Source: Diacronema lutheri (lineage: Eukaryota > Haptophyta > Pavlovophyceae > Pavlovales > Pavlovaceae). Taken from it: a stretch of 64,000 nt of DNA. Of the stretch, positions 29,829 to 40,121 are shown in pieces (position 1 is the stretch's first letter; every line of letters starts with the position of its first letter). The notes beneath the pieces were generated by a model. The model saw nothing but the letters and a program-made list of their open reading frames with translations. It was not told the origin of the DNA and did no database searches. Position numbers and translations under genes: made by a program. The stretch spans positions 620,001-684,000 of the forward strand of contig JAGTXO010000005.1 in NCBI GenBank assembly GCA_019448385.1, written 5' to 3'.

Positions 29829-31886
29829 ATGGAGGCGCAGAAGAAGCAGCGCTATGACCGACAGCTGCGGTGGGCGCTGCTTCGCGATCCGTCCACGCGC
29901 CATGCGCATGCGCCGGCACGGCCGTGCGCGCTCCGCCGCGGGTCGCGCCTCACTTCGCGCCGCACGCCTCGCCGCCGCGCGACGATCCGCGCCTCGCGGG
30001 CGCGAGAAGCATGTGGGGCGAGCACGGGCAGGAGGCGCTCGAGCGGTGCAAGCTATGCTTGCTCAACGGGAGCGCGACCGGCACCGAAGCGCTGAAGAAT
30101 CTCGTCCTGCCCGGTGCGCGCGCGTCGGCCTTGACGCCGCTTGACGCGCGTGGGACCACAAGCACCACACGCGCGGCGTCGCGCGGGTCGCGCGCGCGCC
30201 CGCCTCGACTTACAGGGCATGTTCGGCGCGCTGCGGACTTCGCGCGCCACGCTCACAGGCATCGGCTCGTTCACGGTGATCGACGGCGCGCTCGTGACGG
30301 CCCGCGACCTCGGGAATAACTTTTTCCTCGAGGAGGCCGACCTGGGCAGGCCGCGCGCCGAGTGCGTCACGCGCCTGCTCAAGGAGCTGAACGAGCACGT
30401 GCGCGGGTCGTACGTGCACGAGGACGTGGGCAGCCTGATCCGCACCAACCCGGCATTCCTCGACGACTTTTCGCTCGTGATCGCGACGCAGCTCACCGAG
30501 CCATCGCTTCGGCTGCTTGCGTCGGCGTGCCGCGAGCGCAGCCTGCCACTCGTCGTCCTGCGCTCGTATGGCCTGGTCGGCACGGTACGCGTCGCGCCGA
30601 TCGAGCACGTCCTCGTCGAGGCGCACAGCGACAACACGCCGTCCGACCTGCGCGTTGTCGACCCGTTCCCAGAGCTGCTCGCGTTTGCGCGCGACCGGTT
30701 TGGCCACGTGGACACTCTGAGCAGCTCTGAGCGCAAGCACGTGCCGTATGTCGTGCTGCTGCTGCACGCAGTGGCTGAGTACAAGGCGGCGCACGGCGGT
30801 GCGCTCCCCTCCTCGTACAAGGAGAAGCAGGCCATCAAGGCCGCACTCGGCGCGCTCGCGGAGCGCTGGTTTGGCGAGGGCGGCGCGGCCGACGCGCTCA
30901 ACGTGGAGGAGGCCAAGGCGGCGGTGAACACGGCGCTCTCGGCGCCCAGCATCCCGCCCAGCGCTCGCGCGGTGATGGCCGAGGCGGAGGCGCGGCTGAG
31001 CGCGCAGAAGCCGACGCTCCCGCCCGAGCCGGGGCAGTCGCCCACCTTTGTGCCCGATCCGTCGACGATCCGGTACGCCGCGGCGCGCGCGCAGAGGGCA
31101 CGAGCGCCAAGCGCAGCGCTCACGGCTCGCGCGGCGCGCGTGCCCTCGCCGCGCGTGCCGCGCAGGGCGCGCAATTTTTGGATTCTCGCCGCCGCGCTCG
31201 CGCGTTTCGTGCGTGCCGAGGGAAAGGGCACGCTGCCGCTGCTCGGCGTGCTGCCGGACATGACCGCCGACACGAGCAGCTACGTGGAGCTCGCGAACAT
31301 CTACCGCGCGAAGGCGGCGGCCGACGCCGCGCGCGTGCACGCGCACGCCGTGGCCATCGCGCACGACGCCGGGCTGCCGGACGACGCGGTGCCCGTCGAG
31401 CAGACCGTGCGACTGTGTAAGAATGCCCACTCGTTGCAGTGGCTTCGCTTCCGCTCACTCGACGAGGAGCTCACGCCCGCGAGCGCGCGCGCCGCGCAGC
31501 TCGGCGCGTTGCTCGACGAGGGCGGCGATGCGCCCGCCGCTGCGCTCTACGTGCTGCTGCGCGCAGCTGACGCCTTTCACGCGCGGTACAACCGTTGGCC
31601 CGGCACAATGGACGACGACATTGAATCGGACGTGCCGCTCTTGAAGCAGTGCGTCGGCCAGCTGCTCAGCGAGTACAGGCAGGGCGGTGCGACGCTCACG
31701 ATCCGCGACGACCTCGTCTTTGAGATGTGCCGCTACGGCGCGGCCGAGCTGCACACGGTCGCGGCGATCGTTGGTGGCGTCGCGTCGCAGGAGGTGCTCA
31801 AGCTGGTGACCGGCCAGTACGTGCCGCTGAACAACACCTACATCTACAACGGCCTGAACGGCACGGGCGTCGTTGCTGAACTTTAG
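29829..31886 (+). CDS. NAE1: NEDD8-activating enzyme E1 regulatory subunit (NAE1/APPBP1/AXR1)
   Basis: Forms the NEDD8 E1 with UBA3, starting cullin neddylation. Exons 29829-29869, 30010-30113, 30259-31072 and 31166-31886 give 559 residues. [19 protein letters not shown] is the family N-terminus; [23 protein letters not shown] is the adenylation-like core; RTYGLVG-like [15 protein letters not shown]-like SSYKEKQA and the C-terminal [20 protein letters not shown] then [11 protein letters not shown] are close to animal and plant proteins. As in the family, the E1 catalytic cysteine is absent. The first exon codes only 14 residues. The third intron (31073-31165) is the least certain; removing it joins STIR to [11 protein letters not shown]. 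Confidence 0.93.
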
Positions 31887-31941
31887 ACTTTAGAAGGCAT
31901 CAGATGAACAGTCAGTGGATTGAGCACGCGGAAGCCAGAGG

Positions 31942-34900
31942 TCACGGTCGGCGGGCCAGGCCCATTGTATGCACACGCACCATCCGGTTGACGCCAAAGT
32001 CACGGAACACGTCCTCCCCCCTTGCGCTGTATTCGGGGTACGGAAGCGCCTCGCCTACGCTCGTCGGGGTCTTGCGCCGCACCTGCTCGAAAAGCTTGCC
32101 AACCACCGCCAAGTGGGGCGCCTGCGACGTACGCGCCCGATGCGTGCGCGCACGCCGGCCGCGCCATGAGCACACCCCGCGTCGCCCGGCTCGCGCTGCG
32201 ATGGCTGCGCGCGGCGCAGTGGCGTGCAGGGCGGCAAGACAGGCTCGACGCGGCGCTCACCTTGGTGTGCCTGCTCGCGAGCGCGACCCAGTCAAAGTCT
32301 GAGAAGAACATGTGCGCCTGCAAGTCCTCAAGCCCGCCTGCTCAGCGCAGAGCGCACGGCGCAAGGTTTTGTGAGGCGGCGTGGACGCGCGCACGCGCGG
32401 AGCAAGATGGCGTCGGTGCGCGCGGCGTCAAGGCCCCGCTCGGCGTGGCGCACGCGGCCGGGCTCGCGAGCGGCGCGCGCGCGCGCGCGTGCGCGTGCGT
32501 TTGGCGCCCATTCTTCTGTTCGGATTCGGGTGGAGAAGCTCGTCAATGAGCGCGAGCGTGTGTCTGCCCAGCTCGGCCGCGCCCCTGAGCTCGGCCTTAA
32601 AGCGGTGCCCAGTGATGTTCATGTACATGTCCATCTCGCCCTTGCCCTTGAAGGGGCTCTCCCCGACCAGCATCTCGTAGAGCAGCACGCCCAGTGCCCA
32701 CCAGTCGGCAGCGACGCCATGCCCCTCGCCCTTGACCACCTCGGGCGCCTGGCGCGAGCGAGCGCGGTGCGGCGCGCGTCGCGTGCGCGTGGAGCGCGGT
32801 CGCCAGCGAGGACGAGTAGGGGAGGGGCGGGGACGGGGTTAAGGGCGTCAGCTGTGCGTCTCAGACCATCCCTCCGCAGCGCGTGGCACAGGCCCTCGTG
32901 ACGGCTCGTGACGGCGCGCGCGCGTGCGCGCGCGCTGGGAGCGCGGCGCGCGCGCACGAGGTAGTCGGGCGCGCCGCAGGTGGTGAAGGTCTTGCTGTCG
33001 AGCAGCTTGGCGAGCCTGAAGTCGAGGAGCTGCACGTAGCCTCCCGTGTCGAGGAAGAGGTACTCGGGGTTCACGTTGCGGTAGACGATCGATGCGTCGT
33101 GCACCGCGCCGAGCGCCTGCGCGATGGCGGCGACGTAGAAGCGGCTCACGTCCTCGGACATCACCTCGCTCATCACCGCCTCCAGGTTCGTCACGAGGAT
33201 CGACTTGTAGATCGCGTAGTGCGCGCGCTCTGTCGGTATGCTCACAAGCTCGACCGCGACGCCATGCGTCGAGATTGAAAGCTGGCCCATCAGCTCGTGC
33301 TCGCGCTGGATGAGCGGCATCTGCGCGAGCTCGACGACGCGCTGCTTGACGAGCGTGCGCATCGCGTAGTAGCTCGGCGCGCCGCCCGCCTCGCGCGCGG
33401 GCTTGGCGACAATCGCGAGGTCGCCCACATCGCCGTGCTTTACGACGGCGAGGACGCCAAAGTCGTCGAGCGACGTGGCGGTGAGGCCAACGCTCTCGGT
33501 CTCGAGCTGCTTGACCAGCGCCTGCTTCTCGCGCACCTTTGCGTCCTCGTCGATGATCGACTGCAGCGGGCCGAGCACCTCCTCGAAGGCGTTGCGCTCG
33601 ACAGAAAGGCATTTGGTGGGGCCGACCGCCGTCACGGTCGCCGCGCGCGGCGCGTCGTGCAGCAGCGCGCGCTCGCCAAAGTATTGGTACTGCTTGAGGC
33701 GCATCAGCTCGCTCGGCACCTCCGACTCGTCGCTCAGGTCCTCCTTGCGCGTGCACACGACCGCTCCCTCGACAATGATGTAGAACTCCTTGCCCGTGTC
33801 GCCTTGGCTGATGATGTCAGCTCCGTCCGCGTATTGCACCTCGGTGAGGATGTCCTGCAGCCGCTGCAGCTGCGCCGTGGAGAGCGAGCGCAGGATGTCC
33901 ACCGAGCGCAGCACCTTGGTGAGCGTCTGCGCCGACGACTTCATCAGCACGCGCCTGAAGGACGAGCGCGCCATCGCCCAGAGCACGCCCGCGGTGTCCG
34001 CCGTCACGGTCGCTGCGCGAGGCTTCGAGTACATGAGCGCGAGCTCGCCAAAGCAATGGTGCACGCCGCCCTCGTTCTTGTACGTGAAGATGTGCACTTC
34101 CTTCTCCTTGCCCGCCTCGTCCTGACGCTGCGTGACGACGAAGACGCCCGAGTCGACAACGTAAAACCAGTCGCCCGGGTCGCCCTGCCGGATCACGACA
34201 TCGCCCGGCTTGACCTCGACGCGCTTCATCGCGAGGTAGAGCTCTTGCCGCTGCGCGTCGTTGAGGTGCGAGAATAAGAAGTTGGTCTTGACCGCCACCG
34301 AGATGCGCTGGATCTCCTCGGCCGTCTTTGGCGTCGGCGCCACCTTGTCCTCCAGGTCGTCGTCGGCTTCGGCGAGCGCCGCCTGCGACGACATGATCAT
34401 CGACTTCTTCTCCTTGGAGAGGCCGCGGCGAACGGGGCGGTTGCCGCCGCCAAACTCCAACCCGAGTGACACCAGGTCGCTGCCGTTGGTCGAGAAACGC
34501 GACGAGAACTTGTGCTCGGGCGTCATCGACGCCTTGCGGCCGAGCGGCGCGTGCGACGAACCGAGCGCGCCCGCCACCTCCTCGGGCTCCCAATGGAGGC
34601 GGAGGACGATGATCGTAATGTCGTCGGTGCGCACCTCGTACTGCAGCCACAGCCGGTACGCCTCGGCGACGATGGCGCGCGCCCCCTCGAGCGGGTCTTC
34701 GTACTGCGAGACGATGTCCGCCGCGCCCTGGTTGGTGATGAACTCAAAGATGCCGTCAGAGGCGATCAGGATGAATTGGTCGTCGCGCGTGAGCTCCTTT
34801 GAGAGCAACTCGGGCTCGGCGAAGACGCCAATGTCTTCTGCGATCGCGTCGCCGATGGAGCGCGTGAACGCGCAGCCGGGGTAATCCTGCCCGCGCTCCC

Positions 34901-35815
34901 ACACGCGCGGCGGATCGCCGCCCGTGTCGACGTCCTCGCCGAGGTTGATGCCCCAGTTCTCGTGGTAAGGGACGACGTTGTCCTTCTGGTCGCACGACAT
35001 GACCTCCGCACCCACCTTTTTCACCCGCTCGCGCTCGTCCGCGCGGTACGGCGTCTGGTCGATCGAGAGCGAGTAGGCGACGAGCCGCTCGCCACTCTTG
35101 GTCTGCCGCTTTTCGCCAATAATCGCGCGCGAGTCGCCGATGTTGGCGATGCAGATTTCGGCGCCGCTCATGAAGCATGTGATCGATGTCGTGCCGCTCA
35201 TCGTGTCGTCGATCTCGCCCTGCGCGGCCCGAGCGGCGCGGCGCGCGCGGGGAGCGCGTGCGCGCGCGCGCGCGTCGGCCCCGCACCCGCGGCGCGGCCG
35301 CGCCCTCCCGCGCCGCCGCCGGCGCGTGCAGCACAAGCATTGCGCGGCGGATGCGCGCGCGCGCGCACGTTGGCGTGCAGCCTCTCGTTGATGTCGATGA
35401 ACGTCTGCTTGTACGCCGTCTCAAAGTCGCCTTTGTGCTCGCGGATCTTGTGCTCGAGCGTCTCGAGCACCGTGTCGCGCACAAACGCCGAGCACTTGTC
35501 GCCCGTCGAGCCATGGCCATCAAAGACGCCAAACAAGATGGTCTCTTCCTCGCCGCACACGTTCTCGGCGATGCAAAACGCGTCCTGGTTGTTCTTGTTG
35601 AGTTCGTCCGGGTAGTAGCCGCGCTGCGACACGTACGCGTACCGGACGGTGAGCGGCACAGACTTCATTCTGAAGTCGCGCGGCTTGTCGATGGCGACCA
35701 CGCGCTCCTGGATCTGCTCCTCTGTGAGCGGAGGCGCGACCTTCTCCCCAGCCCCGCCCTCCTCTGCCTCCTTCGTCACGACCACCTGCGCCGTCTTCGA
35801 CGACCCACACCCCAT
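31942..35815 (-). CDS. PP2C phosphatase - two cyclic-nucleotide-binding domains - kinase-like fusion
   Basis: Exons (minus) 35815-35369, 35219-32958, 32748-32508, 32337-32261 and 32121-31942 encode about 1,068 residues. It starts MGCGSSK, an N-myristoylation/palmitoylation signal. Residues about 60-330 are a PP2C with [44 protein letters not shown] and [10 protein letters not shown], so probably active. Two cNMP-binding domains follow (about 460-585 and 588-705; [16 protein letters not shown] and [16 protein letters not shown]). The C-terminal third is AGC-kinase-like, but HRDLKPEN reads YRNVNPEY (about 861) and DFG reads DFR, so it is a pseudokinase. The same order occurs in plant PP2C/PKG-like proteins. 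Intron 3 needs a GC donor (32507). The last acceptor may be at 32083-32085 instead of 32122-32124. Confidence 0.88.
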
Positions 35816-35941
35816 AGGAACCGAGCCCGCCCGGCGGCTGTTACAATCGTTGCAAAGAGAATAACCATCCGATCTTTCATATAGCCGTATGGCCCTTTTA
35901 AAGGCCCATCGCCCTGTTCTCATCGCCCACATTCTCGCGCC

Positions 35942-38144
35942 ATGGCGACGTTCCTACGCGCGCGGCGCGCCGTGGTGACCGCGCTGCTGCTCTGTGCGGG
36001 CGCGTCGGGCTCGGCCGCGCGAGGCGTCTCTGCGCGGGCGTCGGCACGTTTTGTGGCCACACGCACGCCGCCGCCGCGCGCGCTTGTCCGACTGATGCCG
36101 CCCGCCAAGCGAGCCAAAGCCAAAGCGCCGGCGGAAGTTGCGGCCGCGCAGGCGGCGGCCGCGCCCGCGCGGGCCGCGCGGGCGCGGGCCGCGCCCGCGC
36201 GGGCCGCGCCGGCACGTGCAGCGCGCGCCGCCGCAGCCGATGATGAGCTCGATCCGGCCGCAGCCGATGATGAGCTCGATCCGGCCGCGTCGTTGCTGGC
36301 GTGGCTCATGAACAAAGGCGTGTCCATGGCGGGCGTTCGCATCGAGCAGCGCGAGCCGCGAGGCCTCGGCTGGGGCCTGCGCGCAGCCGCGCCGGCCGCC
36401 GTCGGTGACGTGCTTGCGACCGTGCCGGCGTCGTGCATCCTCCGCGCGGACGCTGCCGTCGACGGCGCGCTCGCGCGCGCGCTCGGCGTCGACGTGCCAG
36501 ACCGGCTGTGGGCGCTGCCGCTCGGCGTGCGCCTTCTGCGCGAGCACCTCGCGCCCTCATCTGCGTGGGCGGGGTACACGCGCGCGCTGCCTGGCGCGTT
36601 CGCAAGCCCGTTTGGCTTTCGCGACGCGCAGCTGCGCGCGCTCAAGTGCGAAGCGCTCGTGCGGCACGTGCTCGAGCTGCGCGAGATCACGCGCGCGCTC
36701 GCGGCCGCGGCGGCCAATTCGACCACCGAGCTTGCGCGCACCGCATTCCCGTCGACGCGCCCGTCCGCGTCGGACTTGACGTGGGCGTGTGCGGCTGCCG
36801 CGAGCCGCGCGCTGCCCGTACGTGGCGGCGGCGAGGCCGAGCCCGCTCTCGTGCCGCTTCTCGACTTGTGTAACCACTCGGCCGAGCCCACCGCCGAGCT
36901 CGTGCGCGACGCGGCGACCGGCGCCGTCTCACTCGTCGCGCTCGCGCCGCTTGACGCCGGCGGCAGCGTGACTGTGCACTACGGCGAGATTGGCTCGGAG
37001 GAGCGCATACTGCGCTACGGCTTCGTGGACGACGACGACCCGGCTGACTTTGTGAGCGCGCGCTTCGACGCGCTGATCGTCGACACGGCGCACACGCTCG
37101 GCGAGGCGCTGCCGCCCGGCTCGACGCTGCGAGTCGGCGCGCCCGACGAGCCGGCGTGGCCCCCGCCGCCGTCGCCCGACGACGCCGACGAGCTCCAGCC
37201 CTTCCAGGCCGAGGTTCTCGCGGAGCTCGGTCTGCTCGGGCCTGCGGCGCTGCGCGCCGTGCGGGGCGTCGACGATGGCGCGCTCGAGGGCAAAGGCGCG
37301 CGCGAGGACGACGACGATGAGGACGACGAGTTGCGCCCCTTCGAGCGCACCGTGCGCCTCTACGCGGACCGCCTCGATGGCCGACTGCTCTGCGCACTGC
37401 GTGTGCTCTACGCGCAGAGTGACGCGGATCTGAGGGTGCGCATCTTGCCCCCTTTTTGCCTAAGCCGAGCCCGCCGCCCGCCGCGCGCGCGCGCCCTTCG
37501 CACCGTTCGCGGCCGAGCGCTTCGCGCCGCGCCGCGCCGCACCGCTCATCCACGCGCACGCACGCCGCGCGCGGCTTACGCGTCTCACGCAGGGCCACAC
37601 GGTCGTCGAGCTCCAGTCGACCGAGCGGCTGCTCGACGACGCGCTCGAGGAGAAGGCGCGAGAAACTGTCGTCGGCTTCGCGATGGCAACCGCGGGCGCG
37701 TGCACGGATGCAGCGCTCACGGCCGGCCTGGGCGGCGGCACGGGGCGCACCGACACACATATGCTCGTCGCCGGGCGCGCGGGCGCGCACGGCGTCCTCC
37801 TGACGTCCGGGCGCGCGGCGCTCGCGTTCCGCTCAGCGCAGCTGCGCACGGCGGTGCGCGCGCTGCGGTACGGGAAGAGCACATTGCAGCGCGTCGCGCC
37901 GGTCGAGAGCGCATTCGCACCGATGCCGCTCGACGATCCGCTCGCCGACGATGGCTTCACGCTCGAGGACGCGCCCGAGCTGAGCGACGAGGAGCTCGAG
38001 CTGCTCGAGCGCGAGGCGGACGAGTTCAAGCAGAACAACTACGACCGGCGCGGCGGCATCGACGCGCTCGGGCTGCTCGCCGAGCCGGGCGGCGTGGATG
38101 ACGACCTGTGGCAGCCGCAGCTCTCCGACCTCGATGCCTTTTGA
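35942..38144 (+). CDS. SET-domain lysine methyltransferase, Rubisco-LSMT-like, with leader
   Basis: Exons 35942-37435 and 37593-38144 give 681 residues. A hydrophobic leader (AVVTALLLCAGASGSAARG) then an Arg/Ala-rich region suggest plastid import. Residues 55-120 are Ala/Lys/Pro-rich and contain ADDELDPAA twice, from a 27 bp duplication. The split SET domain (about 125-375) shows GLGWGLRAAAPAAVGDVLAT, LVPLLDLCNHSAEP (the NHS motif) and VTVHYGEIGSEERILRYGFV (catalytic Tyr), as in LSMT/SETD3-like enzymes; the rest is the LSMT substrate-binding domain with an acidic insertion (REDDDDEDDEL). The substrate is unknown; Rubisco or aldolase would be guesses. Start is 126 bp from the divergent PP2C-kinase gene. 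Confidence 0.82.
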
Positions 38145-38480
38145 CACGTGCGCGCGCGGGCGGGCTCGGCACACGCGCGCGCGCCTGTCAGCGCGCCTGT
38201 CATGTCGGAACAGTGAACGAGTGAGAGTGCACTCGGCAACTGCGCACGTGGCGGGACCGCGCTGCAGCCGAGGGAACCATTTCTTCCGACAAGACGACGG
38301 TAGAAATTTTCGTGCCCCCCCGCAGTCACGATGGTGCGACGCGACGTGGCCACGTTCTGGTTGCGGGCCGCGTTTAGCCCCCTTTCCCGCTTGCGCCCGC
38401 GTCGCGCACCGCCCTCCACACGCTCCCTATCCCGCGCGTGCCGCCGCCGCGCGTGCCGACGGCCTCCATCGCTTGACGTC
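38145..38480. other. Intergenic 0.34 kb
   Basis: Between the SET gene and the next plus-strand gene; contains alternating GC tracts and a pyrimidine-rich part before 38,480. It probably includes a promoter; no motif is clear. Confidence 0.4.
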
Positions 38481-39361
38481 ATGCGCACCCGCGAGGCGAA
38501 ATCGCCCGTCTGCGCAGCCGCCGCCTCACGCGCGCGCGCGCGCGCGCGCTGCCGCGCTCCTCGACGGCTTGGCCGCAGGATCGCGGGCGGAAGCGGCCCG
38601 CGGCGACCACGACCCCACCCGAATCGCCGCTCGGCAGTCCGCGCCTTGGCTCGGTGCGCGACAGCTGCCCGGAGCTGTGCAAGCACCTGCAGCAGGAGGA
38701 GAAGAAGCTCCGGTCGGACACATTCCGCTCCATCCTGAACGGCGAGCTCATCCAGCGCACGAAGGACGCCAAGGCGCTCCTTGTCGAGGCGCAGCAGGTG
38801 AGCTCGCACGCGGACGCGATCGCGCACGGCCTCACCAAGCGCGTCGTCTCTGCTCTGCACGGCACGCACCACATGAGTGTGCAGCTCACGACATGGCTCG
38901 GCACGTTCACGCCGCCGCTCAGCGTTGGCGGGAACGCGGGCGTGAGTGCGGAAGTGCAGGATGGCATGTATGCCAACTGCCAGTCGCTCGTGCAGACGTG
39001 CTCGGACGGGCTGCACCGCATGCTCGCGTTTGAAAAGGAGCGCGCGACGATGCACCTGCGCTGCCTCGAGGAGAAGGGCGGCACCGCGGACGAGCGCAAG
39101 GCCATATGGCTTCGCTACGAAGGCGCGCTCGAGGAGAACCAGCTGCACGAGCTGCGCAAGGTGGCGCGAGCGCGCGCCCCGCAGCAGCCAACCAGCCGCT
39201 CACGGCTCACATCGTCGACCATCTGGCCTCCCGCGCGCGCCGCCCGCCTCCCACAGACGTGCTTGATGCTGCGCGCGGACTTGCTGTGCGTCGCTCACAC
39301 GCTGCAGAACAACGGCGAGCACCTGACCACCCACGTCGACCAGCAGCTCAGCATGTTTTGA
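38481..39361 (+). CDS. Unrecognised helical protein, 237 residues
   Basis: I do not recognise this protein. Proposed exons 38481-38507, 38579-39160 and 39257-39361. The central exon is clearly coding: CPELCKHLQQEEKKLRSDTF, then LIQRTKDAKALLVEAQQVSS, HHMSVQLTTWLGTFTPPLSV and LHRMLAFEKERATMHLRCLE. It is Gln/Lys/Glu-rich, long helices with coiled-coil character and no membrane segment. The last exon adds MLRADLLCVAHTLQNNGEHL and ends DQQLSMF. The second intron (GTGGCG...CACAG) keeps frame. The first exon, nine codons from MRTREAKSP across a 71 bp intron, is a guess; the true start may lie elsewhere. Confidence 0.55.
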
Positions 39362-39404
39362 TCTGCTTGGTCGGATGAACGATTTTCTTTTCTCATTTTT
39401 GTGA

Positions 39405-39440
39405 GGGGGGAGGGGGGGGGGGGGGGGGGAGGGGGAGGGG
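39405..39440. repeat. Poly-G tract
   Basis: Nearly pure guanine on the plus strand with three single A interruptions, in the 3' spacer between two convergent genes. Length may be unreliable. Confidence 0.9.
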
Positions 39441-39582
39441 CTGGCGCCTCCCGGGAGGGCGTCGCCGCCGCAGCCCCTTCCCGTGTAAACTTACGACGCT
39501 TCGGGGACGCGGACGCCTGTGCATCCAGGCAGCCCCAGCGGCGACGCCGTGCAGTGAGACGACCGTGGCGAGTCGTGTCATC

Positions 39583-40065
39583 TCACCCTGGCACCGGCCG
39601 AGCGCCGCGATCTGTGAGAATGTGCGCCGCCTTGATGCGTAGCCGAGCCTCCTCGCTCGTGCGGTACATGATCGTGTCGGGGAACGCGCGACCAGTCACC
39701 GCGACACGCGTCTCGTGGGTCAAGTCCGCAAGCGCTCCAGCCTGCGCGGCCGTGCGCAGCTTCTCGTCGAGCGCCTTGGCGCGCTCTTCCCGGTCATGTC
39801 GGGCAAGAATGTCGTCGACCGTGACGACCGGGCGGTGATCACGCCCGATCTCGAGCCTGCGCTTGACCTCCGCCGTCGAGCGGTAAAACAGGTGCTCGTT
39901 GTTGTCGCGGCCCGTGACCGTCGCGCGAGTGGCCGCGGTCACGTTCGCAAGCTCGCCCGAGGCGGCCGCAAGTTGACTTGCCGCCGTGCAATCGGGCAAC
40001 GGCGTCGCGTCCTTCTCCGCCTCGTCCCAGAACCGCTTGCTTCCCTCGGCGAGCAGGTCGTTCAT
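39583..40065 (-). CDS. Unrecognised 160-residue protein with two internal repeats
   Basis: I do not recognise it. From MNDLLAEGSKRFWDEAEK the protein contains two related segments: ELANVTAATRATVTGRDNNE then HLFYRSTAEVKRRLE, and ALADLTHETRVAVTGRAFPD then TIMYRTSEEARLRIK. The shared pattern is (A/E)LA(N/D)(V/L)T..TR..VTGR......(F/M)YR(S/T)..E...R(L/I). No signal peptide or membrane helix; soluble and charged. Start set at the Met before the conserved-looking part, with another in-frame Met five codons upstream. It lies 56 bp downstream of the kinase-PDZ gene in the same direction. Confidence 0.6.
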   Translation of the reverse strand: MNDLLAEGSKRFWDEAEKDATPLPDCTAASQLAAASGELANVTAATRATVTGRDNNEHLFYRSTAEVKRRLEIGRDHRPVVTVDDILARHDREERAKALDEKLRTAAQAGALADLTHETRVAVTGRAFPDTIMYRTSEEARLRIKAAHILTDRGARPVPG

Positions 40066-40121
40066 GGCGGCCGGGCACAACGACCGACTTTTAAATGTTC
40101 CTTCACGGCGCTTTCTACTTC

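Noticed and set aside
33297-34277. 326-codon plus-strand frame opposite the PP2C-kinase gene
   Set aside because: Antisense shadow of the cyclic-nucleotide-binding domains; composition only.
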